A DNA stretch of 64,000 bases from Hyphomicrobiales bacterium. Its GTDB lineage: Bacteria > Pseudomonadota > Alphaproteobacteria > Rhizobiales > Beijerinckiaceae. The stretch covers positions 558,001 through 622,000 of the forward strand of contig CAKNFP010000001.1 in NCBI GenBank assembly GCA_930633525.1. The letters are read 5' to 3'. Below, piece by piece: positions 27,132 to 34,724 of this stretch. Both the position numbers and the translations under genes were made by a program. A model generated the notes under the pieces. That model had not been told where the DNA came from, made no database searches, and saw only the letters and a list, made by a program, of their open reading frames with translations. Every line of letters begins with the position of its first letter. The stretch's first letter is position 1.

Positions 27132-28089
27132 ACAGAACCGGCTCTCAATGAACGGACCGACGATGGGCACACGCTGGTCGGCGTCGTTCTATGCGCCGGA
27201 TGGCCTTGACTCGGAAGCGGTCCGGCAGGCGCTGCAAGCCGCCGTGAATGAAGTCGACACGCAAATGTCGACCTGGAATCCGAACAGCGATCTCATGCGC
27301 TTGAATGCTGGCCGTGCCGGTACGTGGGTAAGCATTCCGCCCTGCCTGGTGGAGGTGCTGGGACTCGCCTTCGATATCGGCCGCGCCTCGGGCGGAGCGT
27401 TCGATGTCGGCGTCGGTGCGGCCGTACGTGCGTGGGGGTTCGGTCCGGAAGCGGTCGACGAAGCCCGGATTCGAAAGGCGCTCGAAAAGCCGCATTCGCC
27501 CGCGCATGAGATCGTGGACCTGGATGTCGATGGCGGAAGGGTGCGAAGATTGGCGCCTGTGGACCTCGACCTCAATGGCATCGCCAAGGGTTACGGCGTG
27601 GACCGGCTGGCCGCAGTGCTGCACGGCTTCGGCATCGCTTCAGGTCTGGTCGGAATCGATGGCGAGATGCGCGCGTTCGGCCTGCATCCCGCCGGCGAGC
27701 CGTGGGTGATCGCCGTCGAGGCGCCCGATCCCGACCGCCGCGCTCCACATTCGATCCTTGCCTTGCAGGACGCAGCAGTCGCAACCTCCGGCGACTACCG
27801 GCATTGGCTCATGGCCGGCGGTCGACGGTTGTCGCATACGATGAACCCGCGCCGCGGGGCGCCCCTGCCTGAACCGCCGGCTTCCGTCACCGTCATTACG
27901 CGAACCTGCGCAGAAGCCGATGCTTGGGCTACGGCTCTGATGGTCCTCGGCCCGAAAGCCGGAACGCAGCTTGCCGAGCGCGGGCGCCTGAATGCGCTAT
28001 TTTTATTGCGTGGTGCCGAAAGCACGCTTCAGTCCAAAACGGTTGGATCGATATTCGATCCTTCCCATGATCATGGTGACGTTCATTAG
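27112..28089 (+). CDS. apbE: FAD:protein FMN transferase
   Basis: 325 aa ApbE family enzyme that joins FMN from FAD to Thr/Ser of target proteins. Visible are the start GPTMGTRWSASFY, the FAD-site segment LDLNGIAKGYGVDRLAA, the GIDGEMRAFG loop and HTMNPRRGAPL near the metal site. No clear signal peptide or lipobox, so it may act in the cytoplasm before export or use a later start (27148). It overlaps the flavoreductase gene by 20 bp, so its likely target is encoded here: the DUF2271 protein. Confidence 0.93.
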   Translation: MLKTSTKQNRLSMNGPTMGTRWSASFYAPDGLDSEAVRQALQAAVNEVDTQMSTWNPNSDLMRLNAGRAGTWVSIPPCLVEVLGLAFDIGRASGGAFDVGVGAAVRAWGFGPEAVDEARIRKALEKPHSPAHEIVDLDVDGGRVRRLAPVDLDLNGIAKGYGVDRLAAVLHGFGIASGLVGIDGEMRAFGLHPAGEPWVIAVEAPDPDRRAPHSILALQDAAVATSGDYRHWLMAGGRRLSHTMNPRRGAPLPEPPASVTVITRTCAEADAWATALMVLGPKAGTQLAERGRLNALFLLRGAESTLQSKTVGSIFDPSHDHGDVH

Positions 28090-28239
28090 TTATCTGTGGT
28101 TCGGGGACATCTTTTGAAACGCGGACAGGAATCATCAACTACAGAAAGTCGGCCTGGTCGCAATATTGGCTCGACCATTGTGGATGCGCCTTTGATCGAG
28201 CGCCCCGTACGCTGGCCGGCGAAAGGACTTCCATTCGAT

Positions 28240-29139
28240 ATGCGACCGCTGCGCTATGTGCTGGCGGCGTCCGAGCAGACGAGTTTTTCGGCCGCTGCCG
28301 ACGCTCTCGGCATGAAGGTTTCGAGCGTCAGCCGACGAGTTCGCAATTTCGAGGACGCGATTGGTATCTCTTTGTTCGAGCGCACCCCATCCGGTGTACG
28401 CCTAACCGATGGCGGGAGGCGATTTCTCGACGATATCGTCCCCGTTCTCCAGATGGCCGAAGCCATCCTCCAGCGAGCGGGAGCGGCCGGCCGGGTCGAG
28501 GAAGGCACCGTTAGGGTCGGCATCATCACGACGCTGGCAGGCGGCTTCCTGCGCGAACTGATCTCTTCCTATCGGCAATGCTATCCGGGTGTGGCGCTCG
28601 TTATTCTGGATGGCGGCCGGCGGGACCATCTACGTGCGATCCGCTCGCGCCAGCTCGATGTCGCCTTCTTCACCGGCAACGCGCCGCTGGCAGGCTGTGA
28701 GGTCGAGGAATTTTGGCATGAGCGAGTTCATGTGGCGATTGCCGTCCGGCATCCCCTCGCTGCGAGCAATTCGCTCGACTGGCCGCAGCTCCGAGAGGAA
28801 CATTTCATCGTCTCGGCTTTGGAACCGGGACCGGAAGTGCATGACTATATCGTGCGTCGGGTTGCCGACTACAGCAGCTATCCAGATGTGACCTATCATC
28901 ATGTCACCGAGGAGACCCTGATGCACATGGTCGCCATCGGCGAGGGCATCACATTGGTTTCGGAGGGTTGGACCAGCATGGTTTATCCCGATCTGGTCCT
29001 TTGTCCGCTCACGGCCCGCGAAGACATCGTGCCGTTCAGCGCGGTATGGTCGCCAGCGAGCGACAATCCGGCGCTGCGCCGCTTCCTGAGCTTCGCGCGA
29101 GAACTGGCCGCGCGCCGCCGTGCCCGCCGCAATCAATGA
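28240..29139 (+). CDS. LysR-family regulator
   Basis: 299 aa, the usual LysR length. The N-terminal winged helix is clear (MRPLRYVLAASEQTSFSAAA, then MKVSSVSRRVRNFEDAIG) followed by a two-lobe ligand domain. I start at ATG 28240, with AAAGGAC before it; the frame is open to 28096 but the extra 48 residues are not LysR-like. It converges on the conjugation operon, overlapping the stop of the DUF2274 gene by 7 bp. Similar LysR genes often border Trb-type conjugation clusters. Confidence 0.9.
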   Translation: MRPLRYVLAASEQTSFSAAADALGMKVSSVSRRVRNFEDAIGISLFERTPSGVRLTDGGRRFLDDIVPVLQMAEAILQRAGAAGRVEEGTVRVGIITTLAGGFLRELISSYRQCYPGVALVILDGGRRDHLRAIRSRQLDVAFFTGNAPLAGCEVEEFWHERVHVAIAVRHPLAASNSLDWPQLREEHFIVSALEPGPEVHDYIVRRVADYSSYPDVTYHHVTEETLMHMVAIGEGITLVSEGWTSMVYPDLVLCPLTAREDIVPFSAVWSPASDNPALRRFLSFARELAARRRARRNQ

Positions 29140-29402
29140 TCGGTCGAGGCTGCATTCGACTTGTCGATGCGGGCGGATTCGGCCTTGCCGGCGCGCTTGG
29201 CCTTGCGGCTGCGCCAGCCGCGGTCGGATCGCAGGAAGGCTTCCAGCATGTGCGGGATCAGCGTGGTGGAATCGACCTCACCATATTGGCGGCCGTATTC
29301 GGCTGCATAGAGGTCGAGTTCTTCCTTCAGAGGTTCCGGCATCGGGACGGTCATTCGGATGATACCGAGCTTGGGCAGCGGGCCGAGTTTGAGATTGGCC
29401 AT
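29133..29402 (-). CDS. DUF2274 conjugation-associated protein
   Basis: 89 aa, last gene of the leftward transfer operon. The sequence LGPLPKLGIIRMTVPMPEPL and the Lys/Arg-rich tail fit DUF2274, a family found directly after trbI in such ICEs. Its start overlaps the trbI stop by one base. Role unknown. Confidence 0.88.
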   Translation of the reverse strand: MANLKLGPLPKLGIIRMTVPMPEPLKEELDLYAAEYGRQYGEVDSTTLIPHMLEAFLRSDRGWRSRKAKRAGKAESARIDKSNAASTDH

Positions 29403-30577
29403 CAGTGCGCTCCATAGGGTTCTAAGACCAGATCGCGCGCTACGATGACCCTGACGGGAAATCCGGGACGGATCGTCAGGGTCGGCGCGACCTGAAGCTG
29501 CCGCTGGACGATCTGCTGGCCGGCCTGGTTCACCGTGTCCTGCGCCCCGTCGCGGATGGCGCGCACAAGGCGGTCCTCATCGCTCGTGGCCAGCTCCGCG
29601 CCGACGGCAAGAAGCGTCGAGAGGCCCGCCGCCTTCATCAGATCCCACCAGTGGTAATCCACTCCATCTTCCAGGCCCGCATAGCCCGACGCATCAGCGC
29701 CGCGCTGGCGCTCCAGCACGATGGACCGGCCGTTGGGCAGGATGAGACGATTCCACACCAAGAGGACGCGGCGCTGGCCGAACGTCACGCCGGAATCGTA
29801 TTCGCCGATGAGGCGACTTCCCTGCGGGATGAGCAGGAGCGCGCCGGTCGGGCTGTCATAGACGTTCTGCGTCACCTGGGCTGTGATCTGTCCCGGCAGA
29901 TACGAACGGATGCCGGTTATCAGCGCGGCAGGGATCACCGCGCCGGCCTGAAGGATGTAAGGCGAGGCAGGCGCCATGACGCGATCCGCCGCAACGGTGC
30001 GCCGATCCACCTCGGCATTGAGGAAGGCAAGGTGCCTGTCCTGCGTTCCGGCGCCCGTCAGGCCGGACATGCCCGGAACTGCCGGGATCGAGGGCGAACC
30101 AGAGTTCTGGCCGGCCCTGACCTGGAAGAAGATTTCGCTGGTGCGGGCCGCTTCCAGCTCGGCGAGGCGGCGCTGCTCCTCGGGATCGGCCGCGGGAACC
30201 GGCATCGGGGTCGCGGTAATGGGCTGACCTTCCTCGCGGGCGCGCAGCACCGGCCCGCCGAGATCGCCGGGCAGCGGCGGGCCGAGGACCGGCACGTCGC
30301 CATAATTGCCGGGCAGACCCTGTAAGCCGTCGGCGGTCTGGCGGCGGTCGGTGGAGATCAGTTCTTCGGGCTGGACGCTGCGATCGACGCCCTGAAGCGC
30401 ATAGATCAGCGCGCTGCCGATACCGATGCCGGCCACCATGCCCGCGCCCATCAAGACCTTGCGCGAGATGCGCGTCACGCGCGGCGCTTCGGCGCGCAAG
30501 CGCATGGAGCCCGCCTTGTCGTCAGCCGCTCCGGCCAGTTCCATCTCGTCCTCCTTCCGGCCTTCGGACTCGCTCAT
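29402..30577 (-). CDS. trbI: conjugal transfer protein TrbI (VirB10)
   Basis: 391 aa. VirB10-like scaffold that spans the inner membrane (VLMGAGMVAGIGIGSALIYAL near residue 40) and joins the outer-membrane core. A Pro-rich periplasmic stretch precedes the C-terminal TrbI domain (AGAVIPAALITGIRSYLPG, GALLLIPQGSRLIGEYDS, DYHWWDLMKAAG). Its start overlaps the trbG stop by 4 bp. Confidence 0.95.
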   Translation of the reverse strand: MSESEGRKEDEMELAGAADDKAGSMRLRAEAPRVTRISRKVLMGAGMVAGIGIGSALIYALQGVDRSVQPEELISTDRRQTADGLQGLPGNYGDVPVLGPPLPGDLGGPVLRAREEGQPITATPMPVPAADPEEQRRLAELEAARTSEIFFQVRAGQNSGSPSIPAVPGMSGLTGAGTQDRHLAFLNAEVDRRTVAADRVMAPASPYILQAGAVIPAALITGIRSYLPGQITAQVTQNVYDSPTGALLLIPQGSRLIGEYDSGVTFGQRRVLLVWNRLILPNGRSIVLERQRGADASGYAGLEDGVDYHWWDLMKAAGLSTLLAVGAELATSDEDRLVRAIRDGAQDTVNQAGQQIVQRQLQVAPTLTIRPGFPVRVIVARDLVLEPYGAH

Positions 30578-31596
30578 GACGGCGCTCCTCCCGTTGCCGT
30601 GGTTTGTCCGCTGGTCGCGGCGGCGGTCTGGCCGGGCTGAACGCGGACGATCCTGACCGTCTGTTGCCGGTTGCCGGAGCCCAGCCGCAGCTCGGCCGCG
30701 CCGAAGAGGCGATCGACGATGAGCACGTTCTGATAGATGCGGCTATTGACGATCTCGGGTTCGCCGCCCGAGCCGATGACGAACAGAGGCGGCATTTCGC
30801 CCTGGACGATGCCGCGCGGGAACACGACGTAGACACGCCGCCCATCGTCGAACACCGTGGTCGGGCGCCAGGGGGGATTGTCGCCGGTAAGACCGTAGCG
30901 GTAGTTGCGCGCGGCCTCGAGCGGGATGATAGGAGCGGCGGGCGCGGTGACGCGCTGGCTTGCAGGCGGCGCGGGATAAGCCCAGGCGATCGCCGGCATC
31001 CACGTTTCTTCGCTCGCGCGCAGTTCCACGAGGTAGGTGCGGCGATCCGTGGTGATGACCAGATTGGTGGAGATGCCGGCGCGGGTGGGCTTGACAAGCA
31101 CATGGACGCGGCGCGTCGTGCCGGAGCCGCTTTCGGTGTCGCCGATGATCCAGCGGGCTGTATCTCCCGCCGCGATCGGACCGGCGCCGGTCAGGCTCTC
31201 GCCGGGTTCGAGTGCGATGGTCGTGATCTGACCCACGGCGGCATAGACTTGAAACAGCGCGCCTTCCGACCAGGGATAGATCTGGATGGCGTTATAGTAG
31301 CCTTCGCGGCGGGGCTCGACGCGCGCTGCCGCATTGGCGTTGCCGACGCGGGCCTCCGGTGTGCCGGCTGCCGCGCCGCCGCGCGCGACGGTCCAACCGG
31401 GTGGCGTATGCAGCGGCCGCGGCGCGGCATCGGTCACGGCCGTCCTGACGACCGGAAGCGCGGGCACGTCGGAATCGTAGCTGAACTGCGGAGGCCGGTT
31501 GGTAGCGCAGCCGGCGAGCACGGTGGAGGCCAGCAAAGCCGGCAATACGAGTTTGCGGAAAGGCGGATGTGCGGCTTTGACAGGATTGCGGATCAT
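30574..31596 (-). CDS. trbG: conjugal transfer protein TrbG (VirB9)
   Basis: 340 aa outer-membrane core component. The N-terminus is a lipoprotein-type signal (LVLPALLASTVLAGC, lipobox Cys), then the VirB9 beta domain (QIYPWSEGALFQVYAAVGQIT, TYLVELRASEETWMP, VFDDGRRVYVVFP, VLIVDRLFGAAELRLG). I begin at ATG 31596, overlapping the trbF stop by 4 bp; the frame remains open upstream but only as an out-of-frame reading of trbF. Confidence 0.95.
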   Translation of the reverse strand: MIRNPVKAAHPPFRKLVLPALLASTVLAGCATNRPPQFSYDSDVPALPVVRTAVTDAAPRPLHTPPGWTVARGGAAAGTPEARVGNANAAARVEPRREGYYNAIQIYPWSEGALFQVYAAVGQITTIALEPGESLTGAGPIAAGDTARWIIGDTESGSGTTRRVHVLVKPTRAGISTNLVITTDRRTYLVELRASEETWMPAIAWAYPAPPASQRVTAPAAPIIPLEAARNYRYGLTGDNPPWRPTTVFDDGRRVYVVFPRGIVQGEMPPLFVIGSGGEPEIVNSRIYQNVLIVDRLFGAAELRLGSGNRQQTVRIVRVQPGQTAAATSGQTTATGGAPS

Positions 31597-32282
31597 TGAC
31601 TCAACTCCCGCGACCACGAGATCGCGTTGACAAAAATTCCAAGGGGATTGGCGCGCAGGCGCTCGGCCGTGCGCGGTTGCTGAAGGACGATGGTGAGGAT
31701 CGCGGTCCAGCGTTCGGTGCGGGAGAGCTGGCCGTTCTCGTAGTGCTGTTCCGTCCAGGCGACCCGGAAGGAATCGGGAGACGCCCGTATCACGCTGGAG
31801 ACCTCGACTGAGACCTGCTGGCGGCCGACGCGCGTGAAGGGGTCGTTCGACCGTGCAAACTCGTTGAGCGCGACCGCGCCCCTGTCGGTGGTGAAGTCGT
31901 AGGCGCGAAGCCATGCCTGGCGCAGAACGATGGGATCGGAAGGCAGACCGCGCACCTGTTCGATGAACCGGGCGAGGTGCCAAGCGATCTGCGGGTCTGT
32001 CGGCCGATAGTCGGCCATGGCCGACTCGACGGTGCGCGCGTCGCCGTGGCGGTCGATCTCGACCACCCAGGGAACGACGGTTCCGCGAGCGGATTGCCAG
32101 ACCAGCGCCGAGGCGAAGCCGGCTGAAAGGATCAGGCAGCCGAAGGCCATGTAGCGCCAGGAGCGGGCCTGGACGCGGGCCGAGCCGATGCGCTCGTCCC
32201 ATACCTGGGCGGCCTTTTGGTAGGGTGTGACGGGTTCCGGTGTCTTGCCGTAGTGGGTCGTCGGACGTTTGAAGATATTCAT
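31593..32282 (-). CDS. trbF: conjugal transfer protein TrbF (VirB8)
   Basis: 229 aa inner-membrane assembly factor. A short cytoplasmic N-terminus and one membrane helix (YMAFGCLILSAGFASALVW) lead into the periplasmic VirB8-like domain (PWVVEIDRHGDARTVESAM, WTEQHYENGQLSRTERWTAI). Starts 4 bp inside the trbL stop. Confidence 0.95.
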   Translation of the reverse strand: MNIFKRPTTHYGKTPEPVTPYQKAAQVWDERIGSARVQARSWRYMAFGCLILSAGFASALVWQSARGTVVPWVVEIDRHGDARTVESAMADYRPTDPQIAWHLARFIEQVRGLPSDPIVLRQAWLRAYDFTTDRGAVALNEFARSNDPFTRVGRQQVSVEVSSVIRASPDSFRVAWTEQHYENGQLSRTERWTAILTIVLQQPRTAERLRANPLGIFVNAISWSRELSQ

Positions 32283-33634
32283 GAGGGGTTGCTTTCGGAG
32301 AGGCTGATGGATGCGCCGCCGCCATGGCTGTCACCCGAGCGGACTGCATGGGCGGCGGCCCTGGCGCCGTGACTCAGAGCTTGGCCGTGCATGCGCTGCG
32401 CCCAGGCCGGCGGGCCGTCGGTGGAAGCAGAGCTTGCCGGCGTGGGCGTGGCGCCGCCGCCGATCGTTCCCATGGTGGAGGTGCCGCCGGTCGTCTCGAA
32501 GCCGCCCTTGATGCCTTCGGCATGGCTGGATTTGAGGCTGTCGGCGGCGCGGGACACGGCGCGTTTCAGAGGGGAGACGGCGGCAGCTCCACCGGCGCGG
32601 GCGACGCCGCCAAGACCAGCCGCGACGCCCGAGGCGCCGCTTTCGCCCATGGAGGCGAGCGTATAGGCTGAGGAGGCGGCGCCGGCGGCCGATGCGCCGC
32701 CGCGCGTGAGCGCAGCCCCACCGGAGAGTGCGGCGCCGCCACCTCGCGCGGCGAGCATGGTCGCGCCGCCCGCCGCTATCGCAGCACCGCCGACGGCAAG
32801 GCCGGTGCCGATGGCAGCGCCGGCGCTGAGCTGCGGGCCGCCGGAGACAAGGCCGGTGGCGATGCCAGGCCCGAAGATGCCGAGGCCGAGAAGGGAAAGC
32901 GCGGCAAGCACGATGGCCATCGCATCGTCGATCGTCGGGGTCGCTCCGCCGAAGCCTGCGGTGAACTGGCCGAACAGGGTCGAGCCGATGCCGATGATGA
33001 CCGCCAGGACCAGCACCTTGATGCCGGACGAGATCACATTGCCCAGCACGCGCTCAGCCATGAACGCCGACTTGCCCCAGAGCCCGAATGGGATCAGCAC
33101 GAACCCCGCAAGCGTGGTCAGCTTGAATTCAATCAAAGTGACAAACAGCTGGATCGCCAGAATGAAGAAGGCGAGGATCACAAGCGCCCAGGCGAAGAAC
33201 AGGCAGAGGATTTGCACGAGGTTCTCGAAGACCGCGATCCAGCCCATCAGGTCCGAGATGGATTCGAGCAGCGGCCGGCCGGCATCGAGGCCGGTCTGGG
33301 CGACGCGGCCGGGACGCAACAGATCGGCGGTGGAGAATCCGGTGCCCGACGCCAAGAGGCCGAGGCCGGCGAAACTGTCGAAAATGATCTTCGCCAGGTT
33401 GTTCCAATTGGAAATCAGATAGGCAAACGCCCCGACGAAGATGGTCTTCTTGACCAGGCGCGCGATGATGTCGTCATCCGCGCCCCACGCCCAGAACAGC
33501 GCGGCCAGCGTGACGTCGATCACGATCAGGGTGGAGGCCAGGAAGGTGACTTCGCCGCCGAGCAGGCCGAAGCCGGAGTCGATATAGCTGGTGAATATGC
33601 CGAGGAAGCTATCAATAACGCCTGTGCCGCCCAT
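32279..33634 (-). CDS. trbL: conjugal transfer protein TrbL (VirB6)
   Basis: 451 aa polytopic inner-membrane channel component. About six hydrophobic segments occupy the first 300 residues (for example FLASTLIVIDVTLAALFWAW, FAWALVILAFFILAIQLFV, GIKVLVLAVIIGIGSTLFG). A Gly/Ala/Ser-rich low-complexity C-terminal region follows, normal for TrbL. Confidence 0.95.
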   Translation of the reverse strand: MGGTGVIDSFLGIFTSYIDSGFGLLGGEVTFLASTLIVIDVTLAALFWAWGADDDIIARLVKKTIFVGAFAYLISNWNNLAKIIFDSFAGLGLLASGTGFSTADLLRPGRVAQTGLDAGRPLLESISDLMGWIAVFENLVQILCLFFAWALVILAFFILAIQLFVTLIEFKLTTLAGFVLIPFGLWGKSAFMAERVLGNVISSGIKVLVLAVIIGIGSTLFGQFTAGFGGATPTIDDAMAIVLAALSLLGLGIFGPGIATGLVSGGPQLSAGAAIGTGLAVGGAAIAAGGATMLAARGGGAALSGGAALTRGGASAAGAASSAYTLASMGESGASGVAAGLGGVARAGGAAAVSPLKRAVSRAADSLKSSHAEGIKGGFETTGGTSTMGTIGGGATPTPASSASTDGPPAWAQRMHGQALSHGARAAAHAVRSGDSHGGGASISLSESNPS

Positions 33635-33637
33635 GGT

Positions 33638-33925
33638 TCACCGCCCTTCGCGGGCTGCGTGCGACTCCGGCGCTGGCGAACGGCCAAGGAATCGATCGCG
33701 CGTTTCGGACCACACGCGCAGGCAGTCGGCATCATTGGCAGCGGCTTCGCCCAGCTCCTGGCAACGGCGTTGTTCAAGGCGAAGCGGGTCGGTCGACGGC
33801 TGAAGCGTCGGAGTGGAAGGCGCTGGCTCGACGTCTTCCTCGCGGGTCATTTCGATGATCGCCGCCGTGATGGCCACGGCGACGAATATAACGGCCGCAA
33901 GCCGGGCCAGCATCTTGCCATCCAT
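33638..33925 (-). CDS. putative entry exclusion protein TrbK-alt
   Basis: 95 aa: one N-terminal membrane segment (LARLAAVIFVAVAITAAIIE), a Pro-rich linker and a conserved C-terminal part (QRRCQELGEAAANDADCLRVWSETRDRFLG in part: CQELGEAA, DCLRVW) with two Cys. It sits between trbJ and trbL, the place of trbK, whose product blocks redundant DNA entry. I start at ATG 33925; upstream codons overlap trbJ. Confidence 0.85.
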   Translation of the reverse strand: MDGKMLARLAAVIFVAVAITAAIIEMTREEDVEPAPSTPTLQPSTDPLRLEQRRCQELGEAAANDADCLRVWSETRDRFLGRSPAPESHAAREGR

Positions 33926-33947
33926 GACGTCCCCCTTTTCCGGCCCG

Positions 33948-34724
33948 TCAGCGATTGAACATCTGCGCATTGCCGGGCTGGTAGCCCGAACCCGGCGCGA
34001 GGAACCTTTGGCGCTGGATGCGGCCCTGTTCGGCCGCCGTGACGCGCTCGGCTTGCGATAGGGCATCCGCCCTTCCGTTGGCCGAGATCACGGCAATGAG
34101 GTCGGAGAGCTGCTGGCTTTGCAGTGCGAGAAGCTGGTTGCCGGCCTGGGTTGCCTGAAGGGCGCCGCTCGCGCCCTGGCTCTGGCCGACCAGCTCCGAC
34201 ATCTGGGAGCGGTTGGAGTCGATATTGCCGACCACGCCGGCCTGCACGCGCATCGCGTCCTGCAAGCCGCCGACCGTGTTTTCCCACCGACCGCGGGCAT
34301 CGGCGATCAACTGATTGTCGGTCGCCGTGAGGGAGAGCTTGCCGTAGTCCTGCTGGAACATGCGGTCGATCGACTGCACGTCGAAGGCCATGTTCTGCGC
34401 CTGGGAGAGAAGCTGCTGCGTGCGCTGGACGTTCTGCTGAAGTGTCTGAAGCGCGTTGAAGGGCAGGCTCGCCAGGTTTTTCGCCTGATTGATGAGCATC
34501 TGCGCTTCGTTCTGGAGCGATGTGATCTGATGGTTGATCTGCTCCAGCGTGCGCGCGGCGGTCAGCAAGTTCTCCGCGTGGTTGGTCGGGTCGTAGACGA
34601 TCCGGCCGAAGCCGAACAAGGCATGGGCCGGAGTTGTGAAGACCGGCGAAAGCGCCAGCGGCGCGGCAAGCGTCAGCGCGAGCAGCGAAGCGCCGGCGAG
34701 ACGGGGAAAGCGATGTCGGGTCAT
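33948..34724 (-). CDS. trbJ: conjugal transfer protein TrbJ (VirB5)
   Basis: 258 aa pilus-tip or adhesion component. Signal peptide (LAGASLLALTLAAPLALSPVF, ending AHA), then the TrbJ start FGFGRIVYDPTNHAENLL and a long Gln-rich helical region. Starts 4 bp within the trbE stop. Confidence 0.95.
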   Translation of the reverse strand: MTRHRFPRLAGASLLALTLAAPLALSPVFTTPAHALFGFGRIVYDPTNHAENLLTAARTLEQINHQITSLQNEAQMLINQAKNLASLPFNALQTLQQNVQRTQQLLSQAQNMAFDVQSIDRMFQQDYGKLSLTATDNQLIADARGRWENTVGGLQDAMRVQAGVVGNIDSNRSQMSELVGQSQGASGALQATQAGNQLLALQSQQLSDLIAVISANGRADALSQAERVTAAEQGRIQRQRFLAPGSGYQPGNAQMFNR

